NCBI GenBank assembly: GCA_039822005.1
Contig: JBCBMZ010000004.1
Span: 347,259 to 411,258 of the forward strand
Reading direction: 5' to 3'
DNA length: 64,000 bases
Origin: JBCBDX01 sp039822005
GTDB taxonomy: Bacteria; Pseudomonadota; Alphaproteobacteria; Rhizobiales; Rhizobiaceae
Made by a program: the position numbers and the translations under genes
Part shown: piece after piece, positions 9,105 through 17,923 of the stretch
Layout of the letters: every line of letters starts with the position of its first letter
Numbering within the stretch: the first letter of the stretch is position 1
The notes under the pieces: model-generated
Database searches by the model: none
What the model saw: the letters and a program-made list of their open reading frames with translations, nothing else
What the model was told of the DNA's origin: nothing

Positions 9105-9127
9105 TTGGTTAATTTATTTTACCAATT
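9105..9127. promoter_or_regulatory. Operator-like motif upstream of dctQM
   Basis: TTGGT (9105-9109) and ACCAA (9121-9125) form inverted arms 11 bases apart. The right part, ATTTTACCAATT at 9116-9127, is identical to 27740-27751 upstream of the TRAP binding-protein gene. ACCAATT resembles GntR-family half-sites. Inferred to co-regulate the two separated TRAP loci. Confidence 0.45.
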
Positions 9128-9226
9128 ATTGTCCTGCATCAATTTTGGTGGTAGCCAAATGTGTTTTTTAGCGCTTTGACGCGCTACGGGCTCGGGAGAA
9201 GCCTGACAAAAATAAAGGGGAGGTAA

Positions 9227-9823
9227 ATGCCTGCACTCTTGAGGCTGTCATCGTCGATTGACGCCGTTACCGCTTTCATCGGCAGGTCGGTGTCTTGGCT
9301 GATCCTTGTCGCCGTACTGGTCAGCGCCGGTAACGCAACGATCAGGAAAATTTTCGACACATCATCAAACGCATGGCTCGAGTTGCAATGGTACCTTTAC
9401 GGCGCCGTTTTCCTCTTGGCGGCAGCCTATACGCTTCAACGCAATGAACATGTCCGCATCGATGTGGCGACATCGGGCCTTTCCAAGCGGACGCGGGATT
9501 GGATCGACCTTTTCGGCCACGTTTTCTTCCTGATGCCGTTTGCTGGTCTGATGGTTTATCTGTCCTGGCCGTTTGTGATGAATTCCATTGCCGCTGGCGA
9601 CATATCGGTGAATGCTGGCGGCTTGGTTTTGTGGCCAGCACGTATGATGGTGCTGGCTGGCTTCGTCCTCCTTTTTGCGCAAGGCATCTCCGAAATCATC
9701 AAGCGCTACGCGATCATCCGCGGGATCATCGAGGATGACGCCTCTACACAACATGAATTGCCACCTCTTGTTGAAGAATTGGAAAGTGCAGCCGACCTCG
9801 ACAAAAGGATGAACCACAAATGA
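9227..9823 (+). CDS. dctQ: TRAP transporter small permease (DctQ)
   Basis: 198 residues with four hydrophobic segments and the DctQ-typical ELQWYLYGAVFLLAAAYTL followed by NEHVRIDV. It is the small membrane subunit of a tripartite ATP-independent periplasmic transporter, pairing with DctM to import an organic solute with a sodium gradient. A strong ribosome site (GGGGAGG) precedes the ATG. The stop overlaps the dctM start by four bases. No binding-protein gene is adjacent; the best partner in the window is at 27856. Confidence 0.92.
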   Translation: MPALLRLSSSIDAVTAFIGRSVSWLILVAVLVSAGNATIRKIFDTSSNAWLELQWYLYGAVFLLAAAYTLQRNEHVRIDVATSGLSKRTRDWIDLFGHVFFLMPFAGLMVYLSWPFVMNSIAAGDISVNAGGLVLWPARMMVLAGFVLLFAQGISEIIKRYAIIRGIIEDDASTQHELPPLVEELESAADLDKRMNHK

Positions 9824-11664
9824 TCGAGCTACTTGCACAAAATCTGGCACCGATCATGTTCGTGTCAGTCATGGCCATGCTTTTGCTCGGTTATCCCGTG
9901 GCTTTCACACTGGCGGCAGGCGGCCTGATCTTTTTCGTCATTGGGGTGGAATTATCCATCTATGCGCCGGGAGAAATTACGCTGTCCTGGCCGTTTCTCG
10001 GACTGCATTCGAGCCGCACTTTTGACATCATGCGCAACGACACGTTGCTGGCCATCCCGTTCTTCACCTTTATGGGGCTGATACTGGAACGCTCGCGCAT
10101 GGCCGAAGATCTCCTGGACACGATCGGCCAACTGTTCGGCCCCTTGCGCGGCGGGCTTGGCTTTGCGGTGATCCTAGTGGGCGCGCTGCTCGGTGCTACC
10201 ACCGGGGTAGTTGCCGCATCCGTCATCGCGATGGGCCTCATTTCGCTGCCCATCATGATGCGCTACGGGTATGACCGGTCAGTGGCAACCGGCACCATTG
10301 CCGCGTCCGGCACATTGGCGCAAATTGTGCCGCCATCGCTCGTTCTGATCGTTATGTCGGACCAGCTGGGCCGATCCGTGGGTGACATGTATATCGGTGC
10401 GGTTTTGCCAGCGCTGATGATAATGGGACTTTATGCGCTTTATATTCTCGCCCTAACCATCGTCATGCCAAAATCGGTTCCGGCACTTCCCCCGGAAACT
10501 CGCACCCTTGGCGGGGGTGTCATGTCACTGTTTGCGATGATCGCTGCGTCGATCGGTATTCACTACGCCGTGTTCAACTTCGTATTGACCGATTGGACTT
10601 ATGAGTGGCGATTTGTTGCCGCCGCTTCGGCTGCCACCGCTTTCGCTCTCTTTGTAGCGTTGGCGAACAAATGGTTTGGTCTGGGCATCATCTCGCGCCT
10701 GACAACGCAGGTCATTATTGTACTCATACCGCCATTGGCGCTGATTTTCCTTGTTTTGGGGACCATCTTCCTTGGGATCGCCACACCGACCGAAGGCGGC
10801 GCGATGGGTGCAACGGGCGCATTAATACTGGCATTGATCAAAGGCCGCTTGCGCCTGCAAACCTTGAAAGAAGCGCTTGATTCAACGACGAAGCTGACGT
10901 CCTTTGTGATGTTTATTCTCATTGGCGCCCGCGTGTTTGCACTGACTTTCTATGGCATCAACGGTAAGATCTGGGTCGAGGAACTGCTGCTATCACTACC
11001 CGGCGGGGAAACGGGCTTCCTCGTCGTTGTCACGGTGATCGTCTTCATCATGGGTTGCTTCCTCGACTTCTTCGAGATCGCCTTCGTCATTGTCCCACTG
11101 CTGGTTGGTCCGGCAGAAACGCTGGGGATCGACCTAATCTGGCTGGGAATCATTTTGGGTATCAACCTGCAAACTTCGTTTTTGACGCCACCTTTCGGCT
11201 TTGCCCTATTCTACCTGCGTTCCATCTCGCCAAAAGAAGATTGGGATGATGAGGTGACGGGCGAGCGTATCGAGGGCATCAAGACAGGCCAGATCTACAA
11301 AGGTGTCCTGCCGTACATCGTCATTCAGTTCGTCGCGATCATGATCGTGATTTTTTACCCACGGCTCGTCACGCATTACAAGGATGAGCTACCGGAGATT
11401 GACCTTGATAATGTAACGATTGAATTACCCAATTTGGGTGGGAGTAACGCCGATGGTTCGCCGGCAACGCCGGGCGGCCTCGGTCTTCCCGGGCTTAATC
11501 TGAACGGCACGCCGGGCAATAGCAATGGCGGCCTGGGCTTGCCTGGTGGCCTTAATTTGAACAACGAGCCACCGCCCACGGACACTGAAAGCGAAACCGA
11601 AGAAAATGGCAGCACCGGCCTGCCTGCGCCAGGCGGTTTGAGTGGCCCACCTCCCATTCAGTAA
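9820..11664 (+). CDS. dctM: TRAP transporter large permease (DctM) with repetitive C-terminal tail
   Basis: 614 residues, longer than the usual 425-residue DctM. The membrane core has the expected LLGATTGVVAASVIAMG and GTLAQIVPPSLVLIVM, IATPTEGGAMGATGAL and the late INLQTSFLTPPFGFALFYLR. A central insertion with extra spans (about residues 225-300) is typical of the mannitol/chloroaromatic-type DctM. The last 90 residues (from about 523, base 11386 on) are a Gly/Pro/Asn/Leu-rich tail in which GGLGLPG-NLN occurs twice; this is not part of the family core. Located in the inner membrane, it carries the solute with DctQ. A terminator follows at once. Confidence 0.92.
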   Translation: MIELLAQNLAPIMFVSVMAMLLLGYPVAFTLAAGGLIFFVIGVELSIYAPGEITLSWPFLGLHSSRTFDIMRNDTLLAIPFFTFMGLILERSRMAEDLLDTIGQLFGPLRGGLGFAVILVGALLGATTGVVAASVIAMGLISLPIMMRYGYDRSVATGTIAASGTLAQIVPPSLVLIVMSDQLGRSVGDMYIGAVLPALMIMGLYALYILALTIVMPKSVPALPPETRTLGGGVMSLFAMIAASIGIHYAVFNFVLTDWTYEWRFVAAASAATAFALFVALANKWFGLGIISRLTTQVIIVLIPPLALIFLVLGTIFLGIATPTEGGAMGATGALILALIKGRLRLQTLKEALDSTTKLTSFVMFILIGARVFALTFYGINGKIWVEELLLSLPGGETGFLVVVTVIVFIMGCFLDFFEIAFVIVPLLVGPAETLGIDLIWLGIILGINLQTSFLTPPFGFALFYLRSISPKEDWDDEVTGERIEGIKTGQIYKGVLPYIVIQFVAIMIVIFYPRLVTHYKDELPEIDLDNVTIELPNLGGSNADGSPATPGGLGLPGLNLNGTPGNSNGGLGLPGGLNLNNEPPPTDTESETEENGSTGLPAPGGLSGPPPIQ

Positions 11665-11680
11665 GGCCAGAACCAACAAC

Positions 11681-11713
11681 AAAAACGGCACCCGCTGCGG
11701 TGCCGTTTTTGTT
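11681..11713 (+). terminator. Rho-independent terminator after dctM
   Basis: Perfect 12-base stem AAAAACGGCACC / GGTGCCGTTTTT with a six-base loop CGCTGC; the 3' arm ends in a T run. It closes the dctQM unit. Confidence 0.85.
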
Positions 11714-11793
11714 CAAGACCTCAACCTGACCGCATTGAAAAGCATCCCTTACATCCCCATGTGCGGCTGCAAGAAGAGTGGAGGTTCGTCTCG

Positions 11794-12501
11794 ATGTTTG
11801 ATGCCAAAAAACTGCTGAATGATTTCCTGAACCAACAGGTTCCGGGCACAGGCGGTTCTGTCCGCGAAAAGGGCGGCCAAGCTGTCCAAATGGCCAAGGA
11901 TAATCCATTGGCCACGGGTGCCATTGCAGCCGTTTTGCTGGGCACGGGCATTGGTCGAAATCTGACTGGGTCAGCCCTGAAGTTGGGGGGCGCGGCGGCT
12001 GTCGCGGGTTTGGCGTATACCGCTTATCAAAATTACAAAGAGGGCAAAGATGCACCGTCCGATGGAGGTAGTTCCACGCAGGAGGTCCTCCCACCTCCGT
12101 CCGGTTCTGAATTTGAAATCGAGGCCGCGCCACAAGGTGCAGATGAGTTTGCCTCTATTCTAGTAAAAGCCATGATAGCTGCCGCACGCGCTGATGGCCA
12201 CATTGATGATGATGAAAGAACCCGCATTGCCGACAAGCTCTCCATGGCAGGCTTGGAAGACGATGCACAGGCGTTCATCCGCGCCGAGTTGGCCAAGCCG
12301 GTCGACATGGATCAACTCGCTAACGCCGCACAAACGGAAGCGCAGCGCGTAGAACTCTACACCGCGTCAAGGCTGGCGATCGAACCGAACACGCGTGCAG
12401 AGCGTGGCTATCTGGATATGCTCGCCGGCCGCCTTGGATTGGATGACGGTCTTGTTGATCACATCGAAGCGACGATTGCCGGTGCGATGGCGCAAACCTG
12501 A
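11794..12501 (+). CDS. DUF533 (TerB-like) protein
   Basis: 235 residues. N-terminal amphipathic part, a glycine/alanine-rich probable membrane segment with NPLATGAIAAVLLGTGIGR and GGAAAVAGLAYTAYQNYK (about 40-85), an acidic linker, then a helical TerB-like domain with MIAAARADGHIDDDERTRI and ERGYLDMLAGRLGL. This is the DUF533 family of inner-membrane-associated proteins of unknown function. The ATG at 11794 has GGAGG nine bases upstream; a GTG at 11761 is also in frame but lacks a site. It appears to stand alone after the dctM terminator. Confidence 0.85.
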   Translation: MFDAKKLLNDFLNQQVPGTGGSVREKGGQAVQMAKDNPLATGAIAAVLLGTGIGRNLTGSALKLGGAAAVAGLAYTAYQNYKEGKDAPSDGGSSTQEVLPPPSGSEFEIEAAPQGADEFASILVKAMIAAARADGHIDDDERTRIADKLSMAGLEDDAQAFIRAELAKPVDMDQLANAAQTEAQRVELYTASRLAIEPNTRAERGYLDMLAGRLGLDDGLVDHIEATIAGAMAQT

Positions 12502-12763
12502 AGTTAAAAACCTCGTTTGGATGTTTTGAACCCAATCAGGATTGCGGCCATCGCGGCAACGGTTGCTTTGGTTCTTTCTTGCATTTTGTAAGTAGCTCAC
12601 ACAGCCCTCCTCACAGCGTTTTTGCGCGGGACAGTACAAATGCGTCCATTGAGCCTTGGCGCCGACAAGAGTATTTTTGACCTCAGGCAAAGGCAGAGGA
12701 TCACAAAAACCATATAAAGAACAAAAAAAGCGGCCAGCGTACCCCGTGTGAAAAAGGTGCCAC

Positions 12764-13390
12764 ATGGAATATCTCGACTGGATCGTAACCGGCCTGATCG
12801 CCTCGATTAGCAGCGTAGTCATCTCGGAAGTCTACCACAGGCGATCCGCTTCAATTTCGAAAAAGACGATCGACAAATTGCGCAATGACACTGATCGCTT
12901 CCGCGACACGGTGATGAATCATATTCAAAGTATTGATGAGGACTTTTCTGATGAGAGTCAGATGGTGCTCAATATCATTCAAAGAGAAATACGGGCGCTA
13001 GATACCTCTTTCGTGTCAAAGAGACGCGAAAACACGATCTTGATCATCTTGTTCGTCTATTTTCTCGTCTTCGCCGCGCTCTCTGCATCAGTTTATTTTT
13101 TCACGGACATTCCGATTATCGCCGCATGCCTTATGGCTTCCTACTTTATAATAGCGCGGCTTGTATATGATTATTTACGTGTATCACCGATTAAAAAAGA
13201 AATCAGGTCGCGATATGAAAAAATAAATGAGATTTTACACAACTATAAAATCTCGTTTAGCGAAAAAACTTCGATCGAAAAATGGATTGTTCGGAACAGC
13301 TTTCAGTTTCTCGATCAGGAATACATGCTGAAGATCCTCACCGGCGTTCCGATATACACAGTCGCCAAGCAGGACAAGTATGACCGTTAG
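12764..13390 (+). CDS. Unknown membrane protein
   Basis: 208 residues, not recognised. One hydrophobic segment lies at the very N-terminus (about 5-22), then a charged helical region (25-85, rich in Asp/Arg/Lys, possible coiled coil), then two strong hydrophobic segments (about 90-110 and 115-137), then a basic cytoplasmic tail. Ribosome site AGGTG precedes the ATG. The gene is visibly richer in A/T than its neighbours and uses more AAA/AAT/ATA codons, which hints at recent acquisition. The 262 bases before it hold no convincing gene. Confidence 0.6.
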   Translation: MEYLDWIVTGLIASISSVVISEVYHRRSASISKKTIDKLRNDTDRFRDTVMNHIQSIDEDFSDESQMVLNIIQREIRALDTSFVSKRRENTILIILFVYFLVFAALSASVYFFTDIPIIAACLMASYFIIARLVYDYLRVSPIKKEIRSRYEKINEILHNYKISFSEKTSIEKWIVRNSFQFLDQEYMLKILTGVPIYTVAKQDKYDR

Positions 13391-13402
13391 TATAAAGTCT
13401 GT

Positions 13403-13719
13403 TCAATCAGCGCCAGTGATTGAGACCATGGCGCCTTTGCTGGGTTTGACCACGCGCTGAACAAAGACCGTCAACGCCGCGGCGACCACACCCAGCAAAT
13501 CACTAAACAGTCCACCTTCAATCAAGCGAACCTGTCGCGACCACATTACCGGCTGATGCCCCACTGACCATGCCCATGGGGCCCAAAGCGAAAATGGCCA
13601 CTTTCGCCGGACCGCCGCGCGTCCGCCCTTTAGCTACAAAAGCAAAGCCGTATTCTTCTCGAAGCAGATGCAGACATGACAACGGTAACGGCCGTTGAGA
13701 CGAGAGGTGATAGTCTCAT
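13403..13719 (-). pseudogene. Collapsed TRAP (TAXI-type) operon remnant
   Basis: Three in-order pieces on the minus strand look like a deletion product. First, an ATG at 13719 preceded by GGGAGGGAACAA opens a signal-peptide-like start (MRLSPLVSTAVTVVMSASAS) that soon stops. Second, in another frame, the segment GGPAKVAIFALGPMGMVSG, then ASAGNVVATGS, matches the conserved permease motif also seen in the intact permease at 48134. Third, after a further frame change, a hydrophobic end IEGGLFSDLLGVVAAALTVF that resembles the last helix of TRAP permeases, stopping at 13405-13403. No single frame is long, so nothing functional is expected. The flanks (13720-13996) contain no gene. Confidence 0.55.
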
Positions 13720-13870
13720 TTGTTCCCTCCCTGAGTACTTGACCGAAACCTCTCAGCTTCGAGATCCAAAATACTTGGACCGGGGATCAGTTAAAGCGAT
13801 GCCACGGGCGCATAAAGCGTGTGAACAGATCGAGACAAAGAACTGACGGAGTCTCGCCAGTAAGTAATCC

Positions 13871-13896
13871 TTAACCAACGTTAACCGTCAATTAAC
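13871..13896. promoter_or_regulatory. CtrA-like TTAAC cluster
   Basis: TTAAC occurs at 13871, 13881 and 13892. The last two form TTAA-N7-TTAAC, the consensus binding pattern of the alphaproteobacterial cell-cycle regulator CtrA. The nearest downstream start is the remnant gene at 13719 on the minus strand, so the site may be a relic or serve an unseen RNA. Confidence 0.35.
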
Positions 13897-13996
13897 ACTT
13901 TTGCGCCAAAATGGAGCATCTGTCGAAATGGGTCCTCCCACCGTTCCGGCACCTGTTGGGCGATTGTTCACTCACTGAATGGTCGCCCGATGCTTG

Positions 13997-15169
13997 TCAG
14001 TGCTTAGCTTGCACAAACGTTTCAATCCTGTCACAGGCCCGCTCAATATTTTCCAGCGAGCTGGCGTAGGATAGTCGCACATACCCCTCACCCAACACGC
14101 CAAAGTCCGGCCCGCCGATCATGGCGACACCCACCTCTTCGAGCAGTGCGGACGCTAATTCTTTAGCCCTCCAGCCGGTCTCACGCACATTCAAAAAAGT
14201 GTAGAACGCGCCCGCCGGCAGGATGGCTGACAAGCCGCTCATACCCTTCAATCGCTGATCAACAAATAGACGACGCTCATCAAACGCCCGCATCATGGCG
14301 TCGACATCATCTTGCGGCCCATCGATGGCGGCAATTCCGGCGAACTGTGCCGACGCGTTGACGCACGACCAACAATTGACAGCCAGCTTGCGTACGTTGT
14401 CGATCAGCGCATTTGGCCAAATCGACCACCCTATCCGCCAACCGGTCATGGCCCAGGTCTTCGACCATCCATTCAAGACAATTAGTCGGTCCCGAACTGA
14501 TGGATAAGTTAGAAGTGATGTATGGCCGGTGTTGTCATAGGTCATCACATCGTAAATCTCGTCGGAAAGAACGGCAACAGACGGCCACCGCTCCAAACCG
14601 GCAACAAATTCATTCAACTCAGATCTGGGTGTCACCCCGCCAGTCGGATTGGCCGGCGAGTTGATGATGACAAGCCGAGTCTTGTCCGTGATCAACGCGA
14701 GCGCCTCCACCGCTGAAAAAGCAAAGCTGTTTTCTTCTCGAATGGGAATTGGAACCGGTGTCGCACCCGTTGCTTCTATCATGGAGCGATAAATCGGGAA
14801 CCCGGGATCCGGATACATGATTTCCGATCCCGGTTCGCCAAACAACATAATCGCTGCAAACATGGCGGGTTTGCCACCTGGCGTGACCATGACATTTTCC
14901 GGTGACACTTCAACGCCCGTCAGTGCCATCGTCCGCCGCACCACAGCTTCCCGACAAGCAAGTGTGCCATTTGCGGGCGTATAACCATGGTGACCGTCCC
15001 GCAGCGCTTTCATGCCCGCCTCAACAATATGCGCGGGCGTAGGAAAGTCCGGTTGACCAATACCCAAATTGATGACGTCATTGCCTTGCGCCGCCAGGGC
15101 GGTTGCCCGCGCGAGTACCGCAAAAGCATTCTCCTCTCCAATATGATCAAAGAATGAGACAGTTTTCAT
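13997..15169 (-). CDS. Class I/II pyridoxal-phosphate aminotransferase
   Basis: 390 residues. Fold-type I markers in order: NLGIGQPDFPTPAHI, GYTPANGTLACREAV, NSPANPTGG, SDEIYDVMTY and the lysine motif NGWSKTWAMTGWRIGW, where the Lys carries the cofactor. It resembles the AspC-like group acting on aspartate or aromatic amino acids, but substrate cannot be fixed. ATG at 15169 has GGGG close by and gives MKTVSFFDHIGEE; an upstream start at 15202 is less likely. It is divergent from the GNAT gene, with 72 bases between. Confidence 0.9.
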   Translation of the reverse strand: MKTVSFFDHIGEENAFAVLARATALAAQGNDVINLGIGQPDFPTPAHIVEAGMKALRDGHHGYTPANGTLACREAVVRRTMALTGVEVSPENVMVTPGGKPAMFAAIMLFGEPGSEIMYPDPGFPIYRSMIEATGATPVPIPIREENSFAFSAVEALALITDKTRLVIINSPANPTGGVTPRSELNEFVAGLERWPSVAVLSDEIYDVMTYDNTGHTSLLTYPSVRDRLIVLNGWSKTWAMTGWRIGWSIWPNALIDNVRKLAVNCWSCVNASAQFAGIAAIDGPQDDVDAMMRAFDERRLFVDQRLKGMSGLSAILPAGAFYTFLNVRETGWRAKELASALLEEVGVAMIGGPDFGVLGEGYVRLSYASSLENIERACDRIETFVQAKH

Positions 15170-15241
15170 GAAGGACCCCATGGCAATTGAAACAGTTCGC
15201 ATTTATGGGCGTTCGACCCTTTGACCGTCAACGAGCGTTAG

Positions 15242-15925
15242 ATGATCCGCGATCCGCTAAACTGGACACCGCCGCCGAAGCCCGACGCACCCCACCTTAA
15301 GGGCCGCTATGTCGATATCATACCCTGGAAAGCGTCGAGCCACGGCACGTCGCTTTGGGATGCCTTTGACGGCATCGTAGCGAACGAACTCCTGCTCCAT
15401 TTCGGCTGGCCAAATATGGAAAAATGGGAGGACTTGGCCGCCATTGTCGACGAATTCAACCGGTCCGGCACATTTGTCACTTGCATCTTTGCAGACAAGC
15501 AAACGGGCGACGCATTAGGCATGGCAAGTTACCTATCCATAGTGCCGGAGCATGGGCGTGTTGAAGTTGGGACCGTGGGCCACGGGCAAAAAATCCGTAA
15601 CAGTCCGGCCGCGACCGAAGCACATTACCTTTTGGCCCATTATATTTTTGATGTACTTGGCTACCGGCGATATGAGTGGAAATTGAACAACCCCAATGAG
15701 TTATCACACCGTGCCGCGAAACGTCTTGGCTTCACGTACGAAGGCGTCTTCCGACAGCATCAGGTCATGCCCTACGGCAATCGCGATACGGCGTGGTATT
15801 CGATGCTTGACCGGGAGTGGCCAAAAATCAAACGAGCCCTTGAGGCTTGGCTCTTACCGGACAATTTTGACGCTGACGGCAAACAAAAGAAAAGACTGGC
15901 AGAGATACGGGAGGAAAGACCATGA
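15242..15925 (+). CDS. GNAT family N-acetyltransferase (RimJ/RimL-like)
   Basis: 227 residues. The GNAT fold is visible from FADKQTGDALGMASYLSI (about 83-100) through the acyl-CoA loop region to YRRYEWKLNNPNELSHRAAK and LGFTYEGVFRQHQ, the typical RimJ/RimL-like end. Such enzymes acetylate protein N-termini or small amines. The gene overlaps the next (SDR) by four bases (ATGA), so the two are translated together; the functional link is unknown. Confidence 0.88.
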   Translation: MIRDPLNWTPPPKPDAPHLKGRYVDIIPWKASSHGTSLWDAFDGIVANELLLHFGWPNMEKWEDLAAIVDEFNRSGTFVTCIFADKQTGDALGMASYLSIVPEHGRVEVGTVGHGQKIRNSPAATEAHYLLAHYIFDVLGYRRYEWKLNNPNELSHRAAKRLGFTYEGVFRQHQVMPYGNRDTAWYSMLDREWPKIKRALEAWLLPDNFDADGKQKKRLAEIREERP

Positions 15926-16680
15926 CGGGACGGCTTGAAGGTAAGATGGCGGTCGTCACTGCCGCCGGGCAAGGCATTGGAAAGGCGATCGCTGACCGGT
16001 TTGCGGCAGAGGGCGCAACCGTCTGGGCGTCCGACATTGATGTTTCAAAACTGACAAACCAGACATACGCAGACACGTTTGCCCTTAACGTCACAAATGG
16101 TGCGGCTATCGACGATTACGCGAAACGGATCGGTAAAATCGATATTCTCGCCAACATCGCGGGTTTCGTCCACCACGGCACCGTGCTGGAAGTAGATGAC
16201 ACGGCGTGGGACTTTTCTTTTGAACTGAACGTGAAGAGCATGCATCGCATGATCAGAGCATTCTTGCCGGGCATGCTCGAACGGGTATCTGAAACCGGGA
16301 AAACAGCATCGATTGTGAACATGTCATCCGGTGCATCATCCCTGAAAGGCGCACCAAATCGTTATGTTTACGGCGCAACCAAAGCGGCTGTTATCGGGCT
16401 GACGAAAGGAGTGGCAGTCGATTTTGCTGCCAGGCAAATCCGGTGCAATGCGATTTGCCCCGGCACGGTGGCGTCGCCATCATTGGAAGAACGGATGCAA
16501 GAGCTCGCTGAACAGGTTGGAGGTTATGACAAAGCTTACGAATTGTTCTTGTCACGCCAACCCATGGGACGCATCGCAACAGCAGATGAAATTGCCGCTC
16601 TGGCAACCTATTTGGCATCAGACGAAGCCGCCTTTGTAACGGGCGCGGAGTACAAGATCGACGGAGGTTGGACACTGTGA
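15922..16680 (+). CDS. Short-chain dehydrogenase/reductase
   Basis: 252 residues with all classical SDR marks: VTAAGQGIGKAIADRF (cofactor loop), NIAGFVHHG, NMSSGAS (catalytic Ser), YGATKAAVIGLTKG (Tyr-x3-Lys) and C-terminal KIDGGWTL. The Asp after the second strand (SDIDVSK) suggests NAD+ rather than NADP+. Length and motifs are close to the 3-hydroxybutyrate dehydrogenase / DHRS6-like group, but substrate is inferred only. GGAGG precedes the ATG inside the GNAT gene end. Confidence 0.9.
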   Translation: MTGRLEGKMAVVTAAGQGIGKAIADRFAAEGATVWASDIDVSKLTNQTYADTFALNVTNGAAIDDYAKRIGKIDILANIAGFVHHGTVLEVDDTAWDFSFELNVKSMHRMIRAFLPGMLERVSETGKTASIVNMSSGASSLKGAPNRYVYGATKAAVIGLTKGVAVDFAARQIRCNAICPGTVASPSLEERMQELAEQVGGYDKAYELFLSRQPMGRIATADEIAALATYLASDEAAFVTGAEYKIDGGWTL

Positions 16681-16922
16681 GCGACAATGAGAAAGCAGAG
16701 GGCGAGATCATGTCGCCCACATACAGCCGCGCGACCTTGCTGGTCGCTGCCGCACTCTTCATCGGATTTTGCCTGCTCTTGTTTTTCCTTCCGCAAATCA
16801 TGTTAGCAATCGGAGGCGAAAACTCGTGGATCGCCGGCTCGGTGATCGGCGCAGTATTGCTATTGCCGTTTGTTGGTTTTTGGTTTCGCGGAAAAGTGCG
16901 AAACCGTGGGGATAAAAGTTAA
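16677..16922 (+). CDS. Small two-span membrane protein
   Basis: 81 residues from a GTG that overlaps the SDR stop (GTGA), implying coupled translation. An 18-residue polar N-terminus is followed by two hydrophobic segments (LLVAAALFIGFCLLLFFL and WIAGSVIGAVLLLPFVGFW) and a basic tail. Not recognised. Its stop codon overlaps the convergent NicO gene stop by four bases (TTAA). Confidence 0.6.
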   Translation: MSDNEKAEGEIMSPTYSRATLLVAAALFIGFCLLLFFLPQIMLAIGGENSWIAGSVIGAVLLLPFVGFWFRGKVRNRGDKS

Positions 16923-17923
16923 CGCGCCAGCGCCCCGCCCAGCAGACTCACTCCGATCAACAAGATTAACAGCCCGCCGATAATTTCGATGATGTTGATG
17001 ACCGCCGGCCCAAGCATGCTCACCCCTGCGTAACGCTTGGCCAGGCCTTTTGCACCAACAGCGACAGCAGCAAGGGACGATACGGTGATCGCGGTGCCAA
17101 GTGACATCACAAATGCGGAAATTATACCTGCCCACCAAAGCCCGTTCATAAATGAGAATGTCAAGACGACCAATGCGCCGGTGCAGGGCCGAAGCCCCAC
17201 GGAGAATATCATCGCTACCGCTTCTTGAGCCGTACCGGCCCGCTGCACTTGGCTCGCGCTAGGCATATGGGCATGTCCGCATATTGAACATGAACCACCA
17301 TGACCGTCTTGGTGTTCGTGACCGTCGCCATGATGATGATGGTCATGGGAAACGACAGCCGCCGCAGAAAGCGAAACTATTGGTTTTTGGCGCAATCGCA
17401 ATATCGACCGGATCACCAACCATATCCCCAGAAGTGTCACCAAGGCATAAGAGGCCAGCTCAAACCCGCGCGTGGTATCCGTAACCGAAATGGAGAGCTG
17501 TCTCAGGAACAAAAAGCCGAGGCCAACAATGATGATGGCAGAGACGGCTTGCAGCATAGACGAGGCGAGGCTGATTATCACGCCACGTTTGAGCTGCGTG
17601 TTGGTGGCCAACATGTACGAGGAAATGACCACCTTGCCGTGACCCGGCCCTGCTGCGTGCAAAACACCATAGGCAAACGACATGCCGATTAATGACCAGG
17701 GGACAACCGGGTTGGCTCGCAAATCCCGCAAGGCATCTGTCATCAAGCGGTAGAACTCGCTCTGTTGGGTGGCGATCCACAAAAAGAAGCTACCCAGCGG
17801 CCCGGGACCTGGATTGGCAATCGGCGCCTCAGCGGAGCCAATCCCCAACGAAGATTGGGCAAGAACCGGACTGGAAATCAAAAGCAGAACACCCAAAGAT
17901 GGCATTAACCAGCGGGAGAACAT
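16919..17923 (-). CDS. NicO-family nickel/cobalt transporter
   Basis: 334 residues: signal-like N-terminus, then hydrophobic spans with HAAGPGHGKVVISSYML (the HX4DH-like metal motif region of this family), a long His/Asp-rich loop (HDHHHHGDGHEHQDGHGG, about 195-212) with a CSICGH pair, then FSVGLRPCTGALVVLTFS and more spans. NicO/RcnA-like proteins move Ni2+ or Co2+ across the inner membrane; direction is not clear from sequence. The partner DUF1007 gene overlaps its start by 19 bases. No cobalamin or nickel riboswitch is visible upstream. Confidence 0.85.
   Translation of the reverse strand: MFSRWLMPSLGVLLLISSPVLAQSSLGIGSAEAPIANPGPGPLGSFFLWIATQQSEFYRLMTDALRDLRANPVVPWSLIGMSFAYGVLHAAGPGHGKVVISSYMLATNTQLKRGVIISLASSMLQAVSAIIIVGLGFLFLRQLSISVTDTTRGFELASYALVTLLGIWLVIRSILRLRQKPIVSLSAAAVVSHDHHHHGDGHEHQDGHGGSCSICGHAHMPSASQVQRAGTAQEAVAMIFSVGLRPCTGALVVLTFSFMNGLWWAGIISAFVMSLGTAITVSSLAAVAVGAKGLAKRYAGVSMLGPAVINIIEIIGGLLILLIGVSLLGGALAR

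Noticed and set aside
12367..12822. Minus-strand frame of 151 residues with several cysteines before the unknown membrane gene
   Set aside because: It overlaps the end of the DUF533 gene and the start of the next gene and has no ribosome site; the cysteines show no known pattern.
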